From Bacillus taeanensis (lineage in GTDB: Bacteria; Bacillota; Bacilli; Bacillales; UBA6769): DNA of 64,000 nt. Positions 26,394 to 34,718 of this stretch are shown here, in pieces. Within the stretch, counting starts at the first letter, position 1. Each line of letters opens with the position of its first letter. The stretch lies in NCBI RefSeq assembly GCF_003318295.1, contig NZ_QOCW01000001.1, positions 124,001-188,000 on the forward strand. Direction: 5' to 3'. Both the position numbers and the translations under genes were made by a program. Below the pieces are notes generated by a model. The model was not told the DNA's origin and did no database searches. It worked only from the letters and a program-made list of their open reading frames with translations.

Positions 26394-26666
26394 TAAGGGG
26401 GGGATTACTTAGCAGGTTGGATAGGTTGTATGAAAAGACAGGGGAAGTTAAAAAAGTTTAAAAAGCCCTAGATTGTTTTCCCTTTATAGGAAAGGTTAGA
26501 TAGTGATTGGTGGTCACTAAACTTCTCTAGAGCTTCTTAAGTTTCAAAGAGTTCCCTTGATAAAAGGAACTAAATTTCAAATTATATTATAAAATAATCT
26601 TATTTTATTCACAAGAAAAAAGGTTTATTTCTGTTTGTTTTCGAGCTTTAATCATACCTTCTATTA

Positions 26667-26688
26667 GTAAATTAAATTAATAAATTAA
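26667..26688 (+). promoter_or_regulatory. Galactoside-island AT-rich motif, copy before the binding-protein gene
   Basis: GTAAATTAAATTAATAAATT (26667-26686) resembles the TTAATTAAATTAATTAA plus GTAAAT motifs upstream of the alpha-galactosidase and galK genes. It lies directly before the ribosome binding site. Shared regulation is inferred. Confidence 0.35.
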
Positions 26689-26700
26689 AGGAGGAGCAGT

Positions 26701-27972
26701 ATGAAGAAATTAATTAGTTTATTAACGCTTCTTTTAATTATATCTGCATTTGCTGCAGGATGCAGTCGTAGTAAGACATCAGGAGATGGAGCTGGAAATG
26801 CAGATGGACAAGTTACACTATCACTTTTTTCGACAATGTCTAATGAAGGTGAAAAGAAAGCGTTCGAAAGTGCCATTGCTAAATTTGAAGAAGAGAATCC
26901 AGATATTAATATTGAAGCGAACTTGCCTGGTGGAGGCTATGAAGATATGCTGCGTGTAAAAATGGCTGCAAATGATATGCCGGATTTATTCGATACACAT
27001 GGTTGGTCACAGCTTCGATATGGTGAATATACAGCAGATTTAAAAGATATGGATTGGGTAGAGAATCTTGATCCAGCCTTAGATGCTATTTTGAAAGATG
27101 AGCAGGGTAAAGTATATGCTTATCCATTAAATCAAGCAAAAGACGGTATTAGCTATAATGCGAATCTTCTAGAGGAATACGGCATTGAACCGCCAACAAC
27201 GTTAGACGGATTGATGACAGCACTAGAAACAATTAAAGAAAAAAGTAATGGCGACGTTGTTCCACTTTGGATCCCAGGCGGTGATAACTGGACAATTGCA
27301 CAAATTTTTGATGAGATGGCAACACCGTTATTAATTACTGATAAAGAAAACAGTCATGGTGAGCAGCTGCTTGATGGTTCATTTGATTGGTCTAATTATA
27401 CGCTGCTAGCTGAGAAAATGAAAGAAATGCAGGAAAAACGATTATTGAATGAAGATGTATTAACAGCAAAATTATCACAAGCACCAGAATTAATGGCACA
27501 AAATAAGATCGGTTTCACATTTGTAGGTGGATCACTTGGTCCAGATGCGACAGAATTAAATCCTGAAGTTAAGGTAGGAACAATGCCGGTACCTGCTGTT
27601 CATGAAGGTGATCAGCCAAGTTGGATTGGAGGAGAACGCTTTACGCTGGCTGCTTGGAAAGATTCAGAGCATCTTGAAGAAGCGAAAAAATTCATTGAAT
27701 TCCTTGCACAGCCGGAGGTTGCAAAGGAGATTGCAGAAGGAACATCATCACCAACAGGTTTAAAAAATGCAGAAGCAGACACTTATTATTCTAAATACTA
27801 TGAAAATTTTGAAGAGGTTAAAGTACAGCCATATTTTGACCGTGTTTATCTACCAAGCGGTATGTGGGATGTGATGGCTACAACGGGCCAAGAATTGTTA
27901 GCGGATACTCTAACACCAGAACAATTATCTAAGAAAATGGAAGAAGAGTACAAACGATTAAGAAGTCAATGA
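26701..27972 (+). CDS. ABC transporter sugar-binding lipoprotein (MsmE/RafE-like)
   Basis: The 423-residue protein is an extracytoplasmic solute-binding protein of family 1 (CUT1 sugar importers). Residues 1-20 form a lipoprotein signal ending in FAAGC with the lipidated C21; the mature part shows LSLFSTMSNEGE, IAKFEEENPDINIE and, near the end, AKKFIEFLAQPEVA. It captures oligosaccharides outside the cell for the two permeases encoded next; the alpha-galactosidases nearby suggest raffinose, melibiose or stachyose. AAAGGAGGAG precedes the ATG. A hairpin just after the stop codon probably lowers permease expression relative to the binding protein. Confidence 0.92.
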   Translation: MKKLISLLTLLLIISAFAAGCSRSKTSGDGAGNADGQVTLSLFSTMSNEGEKKAFESAIAKFEEENPDINIEANLPGGGYEDMLRVKMAANDMPDLFDTHGWSQLRYGEYTADLKDMDWVENLDPALDAILKDEQGKVYAYPLNQAKDGISYNANLLEEYGIEPPTTLDGLMTALETIKEKSNGDVVPLWIPGGDNWTIAQIFDEMATPLLITDKENSHGEQLLDGSFDWSNYTLLAEKMKEMQEKRLLNEDVLTAKLSQAPELMAQNKIGFTFVGGSLGPDATELNPEVKVGTMPVPAVHEGDQPSWIGGERFTLAAWKDSEHLEEAKKFIEFLAQPEVAKEIAEGTSSPTGLKNAEADTYYSKYYENFEEVKVQPYFDRVYLPSGMWDVMATTGQELLADTLTPEQLSKKMEEEYKRLRSQ

Positions 27973-27995
27973 TTTCAAGTAACTAAAATACTCTA

Positions 27996-28029
27996 AAAGG
28001 GCAGGTAGGTTAGCCTCTGCCCTTCTTTC
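27996..28029 (+). terminator. Partial terminator between binding protein and permeases
   Basis: AAGGGCAG pairs with CTGCCCTT, followed by CTTTC rather than a pure T-run. Such read-through hairpins commonly give excess binding protein over permease. Confidence 0.65.
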
Positions 28030-28066
28030 ATAAAGCTCTCAATGTCTAAATATAGGAGTTGAAAAT

Positions 28067-28993
28067 ATGAGCGAGTTAGTAAGAAAAGAAAAGCTTTCCC
28101 TCTCAAAAAAGAGTCCGAAGCTAAAAGCTAAAAAAGAATCTTCCCTTTGGTGGATGTATCTCCCGGGATTAGTCGTTGTTTCATTATTCATTTTATATCC
28201 ATTTCTTAACGGTATAAAAATTTCATTCACAAACTGGAACGGTTTTTCTCAATCTTATGATTGGATTGGCTTTGACCAATATAAAAGATTGTTTACCGAC
28301 CCTACTACTTGGCTTGTTGTTAAAAATACGCTTCTTTACGGAATTGGAAGTACTATTTTTCAAAATATTGTTGGATTACTTTATGCTTTATTATTAAATC
28401 AAAGCATTAAAATGAAAGCCCTCACAAGAACAATCATTTATCTTCCAGTTATTATTAGTCCATTGATCATGGGGTATATTTGGTACTTTTTCTTTGCCTA
28501 TCAAGGAGGGGCATTAAATGATCTTTTACTTTTCCTTGGATTTGATAAAATCAATGCACTAGGCAATCCAGAGTTTAATGCGTGGATTATTGTATTTGTT
28601 AATACGTATCAATATGTAGGAATTGCAATGATTATTTATTTAGCGGGACTGCAAAGTATTTCAAAAGATTTTTATGAAGCAGCACAGCTTGATGGAGCAA
28701 GTGCTGTGCAGCAGTTTAAAAACATTACATTTCCATTGTTAATGCCTTCTATTACAATCAATATGGTATTAAACATTATTGGCGGTTTGAAATTATTTGA
28801 TGTTATTCTTGCCCTTACTGGCGGAGGACCAGGTAATGCCTCTCAGTCAATGTCAACATTTATGTATGATCTTTATTTTAAAAGGCAGGATGCAGGCTAT
28901 GCAGCAACTCAGGGGATATTCATGGCACTTATCATACTAGTAATTAGTTTATCTGCTCTTGTTTACTTTAAGCGGAAGGAGATTGAAGCCTAA
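28067..28993 (+). CDS. ABC sugar transporter permease 1 (MsmF-like)
   Basis: A 308-residue CUT1-type permease with six membrane segments; the long first cytoplasmic part is typical of the MalF/MsmF partner. The ATPase-docking EAA loop reads [20 protein letters not shown] (about residues 204-223). It would form a heterodimer with the next gene product. No ATPase gene is present in the cluster, so a shared MsmX-type ATPase encoded elsewhere must energise it. Its TAA overlaps the next ATG. Confidence 0.92.
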   Translation: MSELVRKEKLSLSKKSPKLKAKKESSLWWMYLPGLVVVSLFILYPFLNGIKISFTNWNGFSQSYDWIGFDQYKRLFTDPTTWLVVKNTLLYGIGSTIFQNIVGLLYALLLNQSIKMKALTRTIIYLPVIISPLIMGYIWYFFFAYQGGALNDLLLFLGFDKINALGNPEFNAWIIVFVNTYQYVGIAMIIYLAGLQSISKDFYEAAQLDGASAVQQFKNITFPLLMPSITINMVLNIIGGLKLFDVILALTGGGPGNASQSMSTFMYDLYFKRQDAGYAATQGIFMALIILVISLSALVYFKRKEIEA

Positions 28994-29823
28994 TGGATCA
29001 TCTTTCTAAAAAGAAAAAACAATTGTTAACAATATTGGCTGCGGTCGTGACATTATTTCATATCGTACCATTTTATATTTTAATTACAACTTCTTTAAAA
29101 GCAAAAGGTGATTTTAGTTCAAAATGGGCATTTCCAGATTATTTTAGTTTAACAAATTTTACAGAGGCTTGGGAGAAAGCCAGCTTAGGCAGTGCGTTTA
29201 TAAACACAATCATTATAACTGTTGTTTCTGCCGTGTTATTAATCATGTTAGGTTCAATGGCAGCATACCCATTGGCTCGCCGCCAAACAAAGTTAAATAA
29301 GTTCGTTTATTTCCTGTTTATTGCCATAATGATTATTCCGCCATTAACTGCATTAGTTCCCTTATATAAAATGGTTGTAAACATGGGAATGATGAATACT
29401 TATGACATTGCAATTCTTAATAATGTGGCAGCATTCATGCCGCTGACAATTTTTTTGTATGCAGGTTTTATCCGTTCAACCATCCCAAAAGAGTTAGAGG
29501 AAGCAGCCCGAATTGATGGAGCAAGTACATTAGGTACCTTTTTCAAAATTGTTTTTCCACTATTAAAACCTGTGACAGCCTCTGTTTTAATTATTGCTTG
29601 TGTATTTATTTGGAATGATTATCAGTTTGCAATTTTCTTCCTTCAAGATAAAGAGATGCAAACTATTACAGTTGCTTTAGCAAGTTTCTTTGGCCAGAAT
29701 CAAAATAACCTTAGTTTGGTTGCCGCTGCTGCATTAATGGCCATGCTGCCGATGACGATTTTATTCCTGTTTTTACAGAAATATTTCATCGCTGGATTAT
29801 CTTCTGGATCAGTTAAAGGTTAA
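28993..29823 (+). CDS. ABC sugar transporter permease 2 (MsmG-like)
   Basis: A 276-residue CUT1 permease with six membrane segments, the MalG/MsmG partner. The EAA loop is EEAARIDGASTLGTFFKIVF (about residues 172-191). It begins within the stop codon of the first permease (TAATG), implying translational coupling. Its stop codon lies inside the first TTAATTAA of the motif before the alpha-galactosidase gene. Confidence 0.92.
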   Translation: MDHLSKKKKQLLTILAAVVTLFHIVPFYILITTSLKAKGDFSSKWAFPDYFSLTNFTEAWEKASLGSAFINTIIITVVSAVLLIMLGSMAAYPLARRQTKLNKFVYFLFIAIMIIPPLTALVPLYKMVVNMGMMNTYDIAILNNVAAFMPLTIFLYAGFIRSTIPKELEEAARIDGASTLGTFFKIVFPLLKPVTASVLIIACVFIWNDYQFAIFFLQDKEMQTITVALASFFGQNQNNLSLVAAAALMAMLPMTILFLFLQKYFIAGLSSGSVKG

Positions 29824-29858
29824 TTAAATTAATTAACATTTACAAAAATATAGTAAAT
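29820..29858 (+). promoter_or_regulatory. Galactoside-island motif before the GH36 gene
   Basis: TTAATTAAATTAATTAA (29820-29836) is itself palindromic and is repeated exactly at 32298-32314 before galK. ATTTAC (29838-29843) and GTAAAT (29853-29858) follow as an outward inverted pair. Proposed as a common operator of the island. Confidence 0.4.
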
Positions 29859-29902
29859 CTGGTTTTCAGAAATAGAGGAAATGGATAGGGAGGAAGTAGA
29901 AC

Positions 29903-32179
29903 ATGGCGATTTTTTATAATGAACAAACCCAAGAGTTTCATTTACAGGCGAAGAATGTAAGCTATATTTTTACCGTATTAAAGAACAATCAGTTAGGTCA
30001 TCTTTATTACGGAAAGAAAATTCGTCATCGTGAGTCGTTTGCCCATCTTGTAAAAATGCAGGCAAGATCATTGACGTCATGTGTTTATGAAGGGGATTTA
30101 GAATTTTCCCTTGATGTATTAAAACAGGAATTTCCTTCATATGGAACGACAGATTTCCGTGAGCCGGCTTATCAAATTCTTCAAGAGAATGGCAGCCGTA
30201 CGACAAATTTTGAATATAGAAACCATCGTATCTTTAACGGAAAACCGAAATTAGCCGGTCTTCCAGCGACATATGTTGAAAACAATGAAGAAGCAGTGAC
30301 ATTAGAAGTAACATTATATGATTCTGTTATGAATGCTGAAATCGCACTTTATTATACAGTCTATGAAAACATGAACGTTATTACTCGAAGTGCAAAATTT
30401 ATGAATAAGGGTCAAGAGAAATTAAATCTTACAAGAGCAATGAGTGCAAATGTCGATTTCTCTGATGCCGACTTTGATATGGTCCATCTTTCGGGGGCAT
30501 GGGCACGTGAGCGTCATGTGAAAACAAGAGCACTTGAAACAGGTATTCAAAGTATTTCAAGTGCAAGAGGAGCAAGCAGCAGTCAGCAAAACCCATTTCT
30601 TGCTTTAAAACGAAAAGATGCAGCCGAAAATCAAGGAGAAGTGTACAGTTTTAGTTTTGTATACAGCGGTAATTTCTTAGCACAAGTTGAAGTTGACCAT
30701 TATAATATAGCGCGTGTTACGATGGGAATTAACCCCTTTGATTTTAATTGGCTTCTCGAAAGCGGTGAATCTTTTCAAACACCTGAAGTTGTAATGGTTT
30801 ACTCTGACCAAGGGTTGAATGGAATGAGTCAAACCTATCACCAATTATATCGTACAAGACTTGCAAGAGGAGAATGGCGGGATAAAATAAGACCCGTATT
30901 AATTAACAACTGGGAAGCAACATACTTTGATTTTAATGAAGCAAAGATTCTTGAAATTGCAAAAGAAGCAAAAGATTTAGGTGTTGAATTATTTGTTTTA
31001 GATGATGGCTGGTTCGGTAAGCGCGATGATGATACAACGTCGTTAGGTGATTGGTTTGTTGATAAAATTAAGCTTTCAAATGGACTTGGATCACTTGCAA
31101 GGAAAATTAATGAACTTGGACTTCAATTTGGCCTATGGTTTGAGCCTGAGATGGTATCAAAAATAAGTGAGCTTTATAAAGAGCATCCGGATTGGCTCAT
31201 TCATGTTCCAAACCGCAGACAATCACATGGACGAAATCAATATGTTCTTGATTTTTCTCGAAAAGAAGTGGTGGACTATATTTACGAAATGATGGAAAAG
31301 GTGTTGGAAGAGGCGCCGATTTCTTACGTGAAATGGGATATGAACCGTTATATGACAGAAATCGGCTCAGCAGCACTTCCTGCAGAACGTCAAAGTGAAG
31401 TGGCACACCGTTATATTCTTGGCGTGTATGACTTATATGAGCGTTTAACAAGTAAGTTTCCACACATCTTGTTTGAATCATGCGCAAGTGGAGGAGCTCG
31501 CTTTGATCCTGGTATGATCTATTATACACCGCAAACGTGGACGAGTGATGATACCGATGCAGTGGAACGATTAAAAATTCAATACGGTACATCAATCGTT
31601 TATCCATTAAGCACAATGGGAGCACACGTATCAGCTGTACCGAACCATCAAGTGCGCCGTATTACAAGTCTTGAAACACGCGGCAATACTGCTTACTTTG
31701 GAATGTTTGGTTATGAGCTTGATGTAACAAAAATGACAGAAGAAGAAAAGAAAACTGTAAAAGTACAAATTGACTTTTATAAGAAAAATCGAGAAGTCAT
31801 TCAAAACGGTACCTTCTATCGTCTTGAAAGCCCGTTTGAAGGAGACGGTAATGTAACGAGCTGGATGGTTGTTTCTAAAGATCAAACAGAAGCACTAGTC
31901 GGCTGTTATCAAGTATTAGCAAGACCCAATCCAGGTTTTAGGCGCTTGCTATTAAAAGGGCTGAATACAAACTATGAATATCAAATAGAAGGTAGAAATC
32001 AAACAAATTTTGGAGACGAACTTATGAATGCTGGTCTTCAGCTGGAAAATGAGTTTTCTGGTTCTGTACCTCATGAACACGAGGAAACGGGTGATTTTAC
32101 TTCACAAGTATTTAAGCTTAAAGCTGTTCAAACAGAAGTGATTTCTCATAAGCGAACAGAAGAAGCATTAGAAGTTTAA
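29903..32179 (+). CDS. Alpha-galactosidase, GH36 (RafA/AgaN type)
   Basis: A 758-residue cytosolic glycosidase that removes alpha-1,6-galactose from raffinose-type sugars, stachyose and melibiose. The N-terminal beta-sandwich (to about residue 325) precedes the catalytic barrel; the nucleophile is D479 in YVKWDMNRY, and the acid/base is expected at D549 in TWTSDDTDAVERL, next to the SCASGGARFDPG loop. Both positions differ by one from those known for the Geobacillus enzymes (478/548). GGGAGGAAG precedes the ATG. It follows the transporter genes and is closed by a strong terminator. Confidence 0.95.
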   Translation: MAIFYNEQTQEFHLQAKNVSYIFTVLKNNQLGHLYYGKKIRHRESFAHLVKMQARSLTSCVYEGDLEFSLDVLKQEFPSYGTTDFREPAYQILQENGSRTTNFEYRNHRIFNGKPKLAGLPATYVENNEEAVTLEVTLYDSVMNAEIALYYTVYENMNVITRSAKFMNKGQEKLNLTRAMSANVDFSDADFDMVHLSGAWARERHVKTRALETGIQSISSARGASSSQQNPFLALKRKDAAENQGEVYSFSFVYSGNFLAQVEVDHYNIARVTMGINPFDFNWLLESGESFQTPEVVMVYSDQGLNGMSQTYHQLYRTRLARGEWRDKIRPVLINNWEATYFDFNEAKILEIAKEAKDLGVELFVLDDGWFGKRDDDTTSLGDWFVDKIKLSNGLGSLARKINELGLQFGLWFEPEMVSKISELYKEHPDWLIHVPNRRQSHGRNQYVLDFSRKEVVDYIYEMMEKVLEEAPISYVKWDMNRYMTEIGSAALPAERQSEVAHRYILGVYDLYERLTSKFPHILFESCASGGARFDPGMIYYTPQTWTSDDTDAVERLKIQYGTSIVYPLSTMGAHVSAVPNHQVRRITSLETRGNTAYFGMFGYELDVTKMTEEEKKTVKVQIDFYKKNREVIQNGTFYRLESPFEGDGNVTSWMVVSKDQTEALVGCYQVLARPNPGFRRLLLKGLNTNYEYQIEGRNQTNFGDELMNAGLQLENEFSGSVPHEHEETGDFTSQVFKLKAVQTEVISHKRTEEALEV

Positions 32180-32193
32180 TAGGATAAAGAGGG

Positions 32194-32245
32194 TTTAAGT
32201 GGAGCGAGGAGATCATGCAGCTCCACTTAAATGCCATTATTTTTT
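32194..32245 (+). terminator. Terminator of the GH36 gene
   Basis: TTTAAGTGGAGC pairs perfectly with GCTCCACTTAAA (12 bp); a T-rich tract ending in TTTTTT follows shortly after. Confidence 0.8.
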
Positions 32246-32297
32246 AGAATTTTCTATTGAGTCCTTTTATAGAAAGGTGTAAACTAGTAATAATAAA

Positions 32298-32320
32298 TTA
32301 ATTAAATTAATTAAGTAAAT
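32298..32320 (+). promoter_or_regulatory. Galactoside-island motif before galK
   Basis: The 17-mer TTAATTAAATTAATTAA (32298-32314) is identical to 29820-29836 and is followed directly by GTAAAT (32315-32320). It lies 30-50 bases upstream of galK. Confidence 0.4.
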
Positions 32321-32349
32321 AAGATCGTTAAAAAAGGGGAGAGAATCAG

Positions 32350-33525
32350 ATGGAACAACGATTAATTAAAGAATTTCTTGCTCGTTTTTCAGAAAGTGCT
32401 GAAAAAATAAGAATCTTCTTCGCGCCCGGCCGCGTGAATTTAATTGGTGAACATACAGACTACAATGGAGGCTATGTATTTCCAGCCGCGCTAACAATGG
32501 GAACGTATATGGTAGTAAGACCGCGTAAAGACAAGATGTTTTATCTTGGAAGCACAAATTTTGAACAAAAAGTTTCCTTTTCATTAGAAGAGTTAGTATA
32601 TAAAGAGGAAGATGATTGGGGCAATTATCCAAAAGGGATAATTAAAGAACTGGCAGCTTTAAATGTAAACCTTACAGGAGCAGATATTCTTTATCATGGT
32701 ACACTGCCAAACGGTGCTGGCTTATCATCATCAGCTTCAATTGGCATGACAACCGCTTACGGATTAACTGAGCTTTTTAATCATTCAATTAAAAGAGTCG
32801 ATTTAGCGCTTGCTGTACAGCGGATGGAAAATACATTTATTGGTGTGAACAGCGGGATTATGGATCAGTTTGCCGTTGGTTTTGGTGAGAAAGATCATGC
32901 GCTTTTCCTAAACTGTGCGACATTAGAAACGGAAAAAGTTCGCTTGGCGCTCCCAAATTATAAAATTGTCATTACAAACACAAATAAACGCCGCGGTCTT
33001 GCCGATTCAAAGTATAATGAACGCCGCGATGAATGTGAAGAAGGATTAAAAACTGCGCAAACTGTTTATTCATCGCTTCAAAATTTAAGTGAGCTAACGG
33101 TTGAAATGTTTAATGAAATTGAGTCTAAATTTGAAAGCGATATAATTAAACGCCGCGTTCGTCACATTGTAACTGAAAACGAACGCGTTGTAAAAGCAAA
33201 AGAAGCATTAAACCACAGCAACCTTCGTGAATTCGGTGAACTGATGAAAGCGTCTCATGAATCTTTACAATTTGACTATGAAGTAACAGGCAAAGAATTA
33301 GATGTTTTATTTATGCTGCAGCGCCAAGTTGAAGGATGTGTTGGAACACGCATGACAGGTGCAGGGTTTGGCGGCTGTACGGTAAGTATTGTTCGTGAGG
33401 ATGCGGTTAAAACATTTAAAGATTCTGTAAAAGAGGACTATGAAAAACAAACAGGATTAACACCGACATTTTATATTTGTGATATCGGTGACGGTGTAAA
33501 AGAATTAAAAGGAGTGATCGTGTAA
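32350..33525 (+). CDS. galK: Galactokinase
   Basis: GalK phosphorylates alpha-D-galactose to galactose-1-phosphate with ATP, the first Leloir step. The 391-residue sequence has the galactokinase signature GRVNLIGEHTDYNGG (near residue 28), the GHMP ATP loop LPNGAGLSSSASIG, and the C-terminal MTGAGFGGCTV loop. AAGGGGAGAG precedes the ATG. It heads galK-galE-galT; its TAA overlaps the galE ATG. Confidence 0.96.
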   Translation: MEQRLIKEFLARFSESAEKIRIFFAPGRVNLIGEHTDYNGGYVFPAALTMGTYMVVRPRKDKMFYLGSTNFEQKVSFSLEELVYKEEDDWGNYPKGIIKELAALNVNLTGADILYHGTLPNGAGLSSSASIGMTTAYGLTELFNHSIKRVDLALAVQRMENTFIGVNSGIMDQFAVGFGEKDHALFLNCATLETEKVRLALPNYKIVITNTNKRRGLADSKYNERRDECEEGLKTAQTVYSSLQNLSELTVEMFNEIESKFESDIIKRRVRHIVTENERVVKAKEALNHSNLREFGELMKASHESLQFDYEVTGKELDVLFMLQRQVEGCVGTRMTGAGFGGCTVSIVREDAVKTFKDSVKEDYEKQTGLTPTFYICDIGDGVKELKGVIV

Positions 33526-34523
33526 TGACAATTCTTGTAACTGGTGGAGCAGGTTATATCGGAAGTCATACGGTTCTTTATTTAAAAGAACAAGGTGAGG
33601 ACGTTATTGTTTTAGATAATCTTCAAAAAGGACATAAGAAAGCTGTGTTAGGTGTGCCGCTTTATGAGGGAGATCTTCGCGATGAAAAGCTGTTAGATAA
33701 TATTTTTTCAAAGCATACCATTGATGCAGTCATTCACTTTGCGGCAAACTCTCTCGTTGGCGAAAGCGTTGAAAAACCGCTTGAGTATTATGATAATAAT
33801 GTACTTGGTTCCTATCAGCTCGTTAAAAGCATGGTGAAAAATAATGTGAAGAAAATCGTCTTTTCTTCAACAGCGGCAACGTACGGTGAACCGACATCCA
33901 TTCCAATTCAAGAAAGTGATCCAACGCTTCCAACAAATCCTTATGGAGAAACAAAGCTTGCAATTGAAAAAATGCTGCGCTGGTCTAATGATGCGTATGG
34001 ACTAAAATCCGTTTGCTTACGCTATTTTAATGCAGCCGGAGCAGATCCACAAGGGCGAATTGGCGAAGATCATACACCAGAAAGTCATCTTATCCCAATT
34101 GTTCTCCAGGCTGCACTCGGTCAGCGTGAGCATGTAAGTATTTTTGGTGATGACTATCAAACAGAAGACGGCTCTTGTATTCGTGACTATATTCATGTTT
34201 TAGATCTTGCGCAGGCACATTACTTAGCGCTTAAAAAGCTTGAAGAAACGAATGAAAGCGGCGTATACAACTTAGGAAATGAAAAAGGCTTTTCTGTAAA
34301 AGAAGTGATTGAAACATGCCGCACTGTTACACAAAAAGAAATTAAAGCTGTCATTGGACCAAGACGTGCTGGTGATCCGGCTGTTTTAATTGCCTCATCG
34401 GAAAAAGCGAAAAATGAGCTTGGTTGGAATCCGCAGTATCCAGATTTAGAAACAATCGTAACGCATGCATGGAATTGGCACGTTAATCATCCAAGCGGTT
34501 ATCAATCAAAGCAGTACAACTAA
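33525..34523 (+). CDS. galE: UDP-glucose 4-epimerase
   Basis: GalE interconverts UDP-galactose and UDP-glucose using bound NAD+. The 332-residue short-chain dehydrogenase has the Rossmann loop VTGGAGYIGSH (residues 5-15), the catalytic SSTAATYG region and the Y140-x3-K144 pair in NPYGETK. It starts inside the galK stop codon (TAATG) with AAGGAGTGA in the end of galK, so translation is coupled. Confidence 0.96.
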   Translation: MTILVTGGAGYIGSHTVLYLKEQGEDVIVLDNLQKGHKKAVLGVPLYEGDLRDEKLLDNIFSKHTIDAVIHFAANSLVGESVEKPLEYYDNNVLGSYQLVKSMVKNNVKKIVFSSTAATYGEPTSIPIQESDPTLPTNPYGETKLAIEKMLRWSNDAYGLKSVCLRYFNAAGADPQGRIGEDHTPESHLIPIVLQAALGQREHVSIFGDDYQTEDGSCIRDYIHVLDLAQAHYLALKKLEETNESGVYNLGNEKGFSVKEVIETCRTVTQKEIKAVIGPRRAGDPAVLIASSEKAKNELGWNPQYPDLETIVTHAWNWHVNHPSGYQSKQYN

Positions 34524-34546
34524 AGAGAATGTGAGATTAAATCTTA

Positions 34547-34654
34547 ATGAATACATGCAGTCATAAAGTTGTCACGTCTCTTCACCAGCAGAAGGGCCCT
34601 CTGTTAATCGTTTGTATGTCTTGCAATAAAATTATGAAAGCTCTTAATAAATAA
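34547..34654 (+). CDS. Possible 35-residue zinc-ribbon-like peptide between galE and galT
   Basis: A short frame in the 195-base galE-galT gap encodes MNTCSHKVVTSLHQQKG... with a C4-x2-H pattern (C4, H6) and later C24-x2-C27 (VCMSCNK), a plausible zinc-binding layout. The ribosome binding site is weak (GTGAG about eight bases upstream). It may be a small protein, a degraded gene or chance. Confidence 0.35.
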   Translation: MNTCSHKVVTSLHQQKGPLLIVCMSCNKIMKALNK

Positions 34655-34718
34655 GTAAAAATAGCTGTTTTTTATAGGCAGCTCTGTCCATGTTTAAAGG
34701 AGATGGGAGTGAGTAAGG

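Larger units (their letters stand above)
26274..26700 (+). promoter_or_regulatory. Long leader region before the galactoside importer operon
   Basis: The 427-base gap holds a possible promoter (TTAGCA, 18 bases, GATAAT near 26300-26330), a very strong Shine-Dalgarno sequence with a 13-codon open frame (26352-26393), a TAGTGA/TCACTA inverted repeat (26501-26519) and a hairpin AGTTCC/GGAACT near 26550-26571. The end is AT-rich and carries the GTAAATTAAATTAA motif (26667-26680) shared with other genes of the island. No known riboswitch was recognised. Confidence 0.4.
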
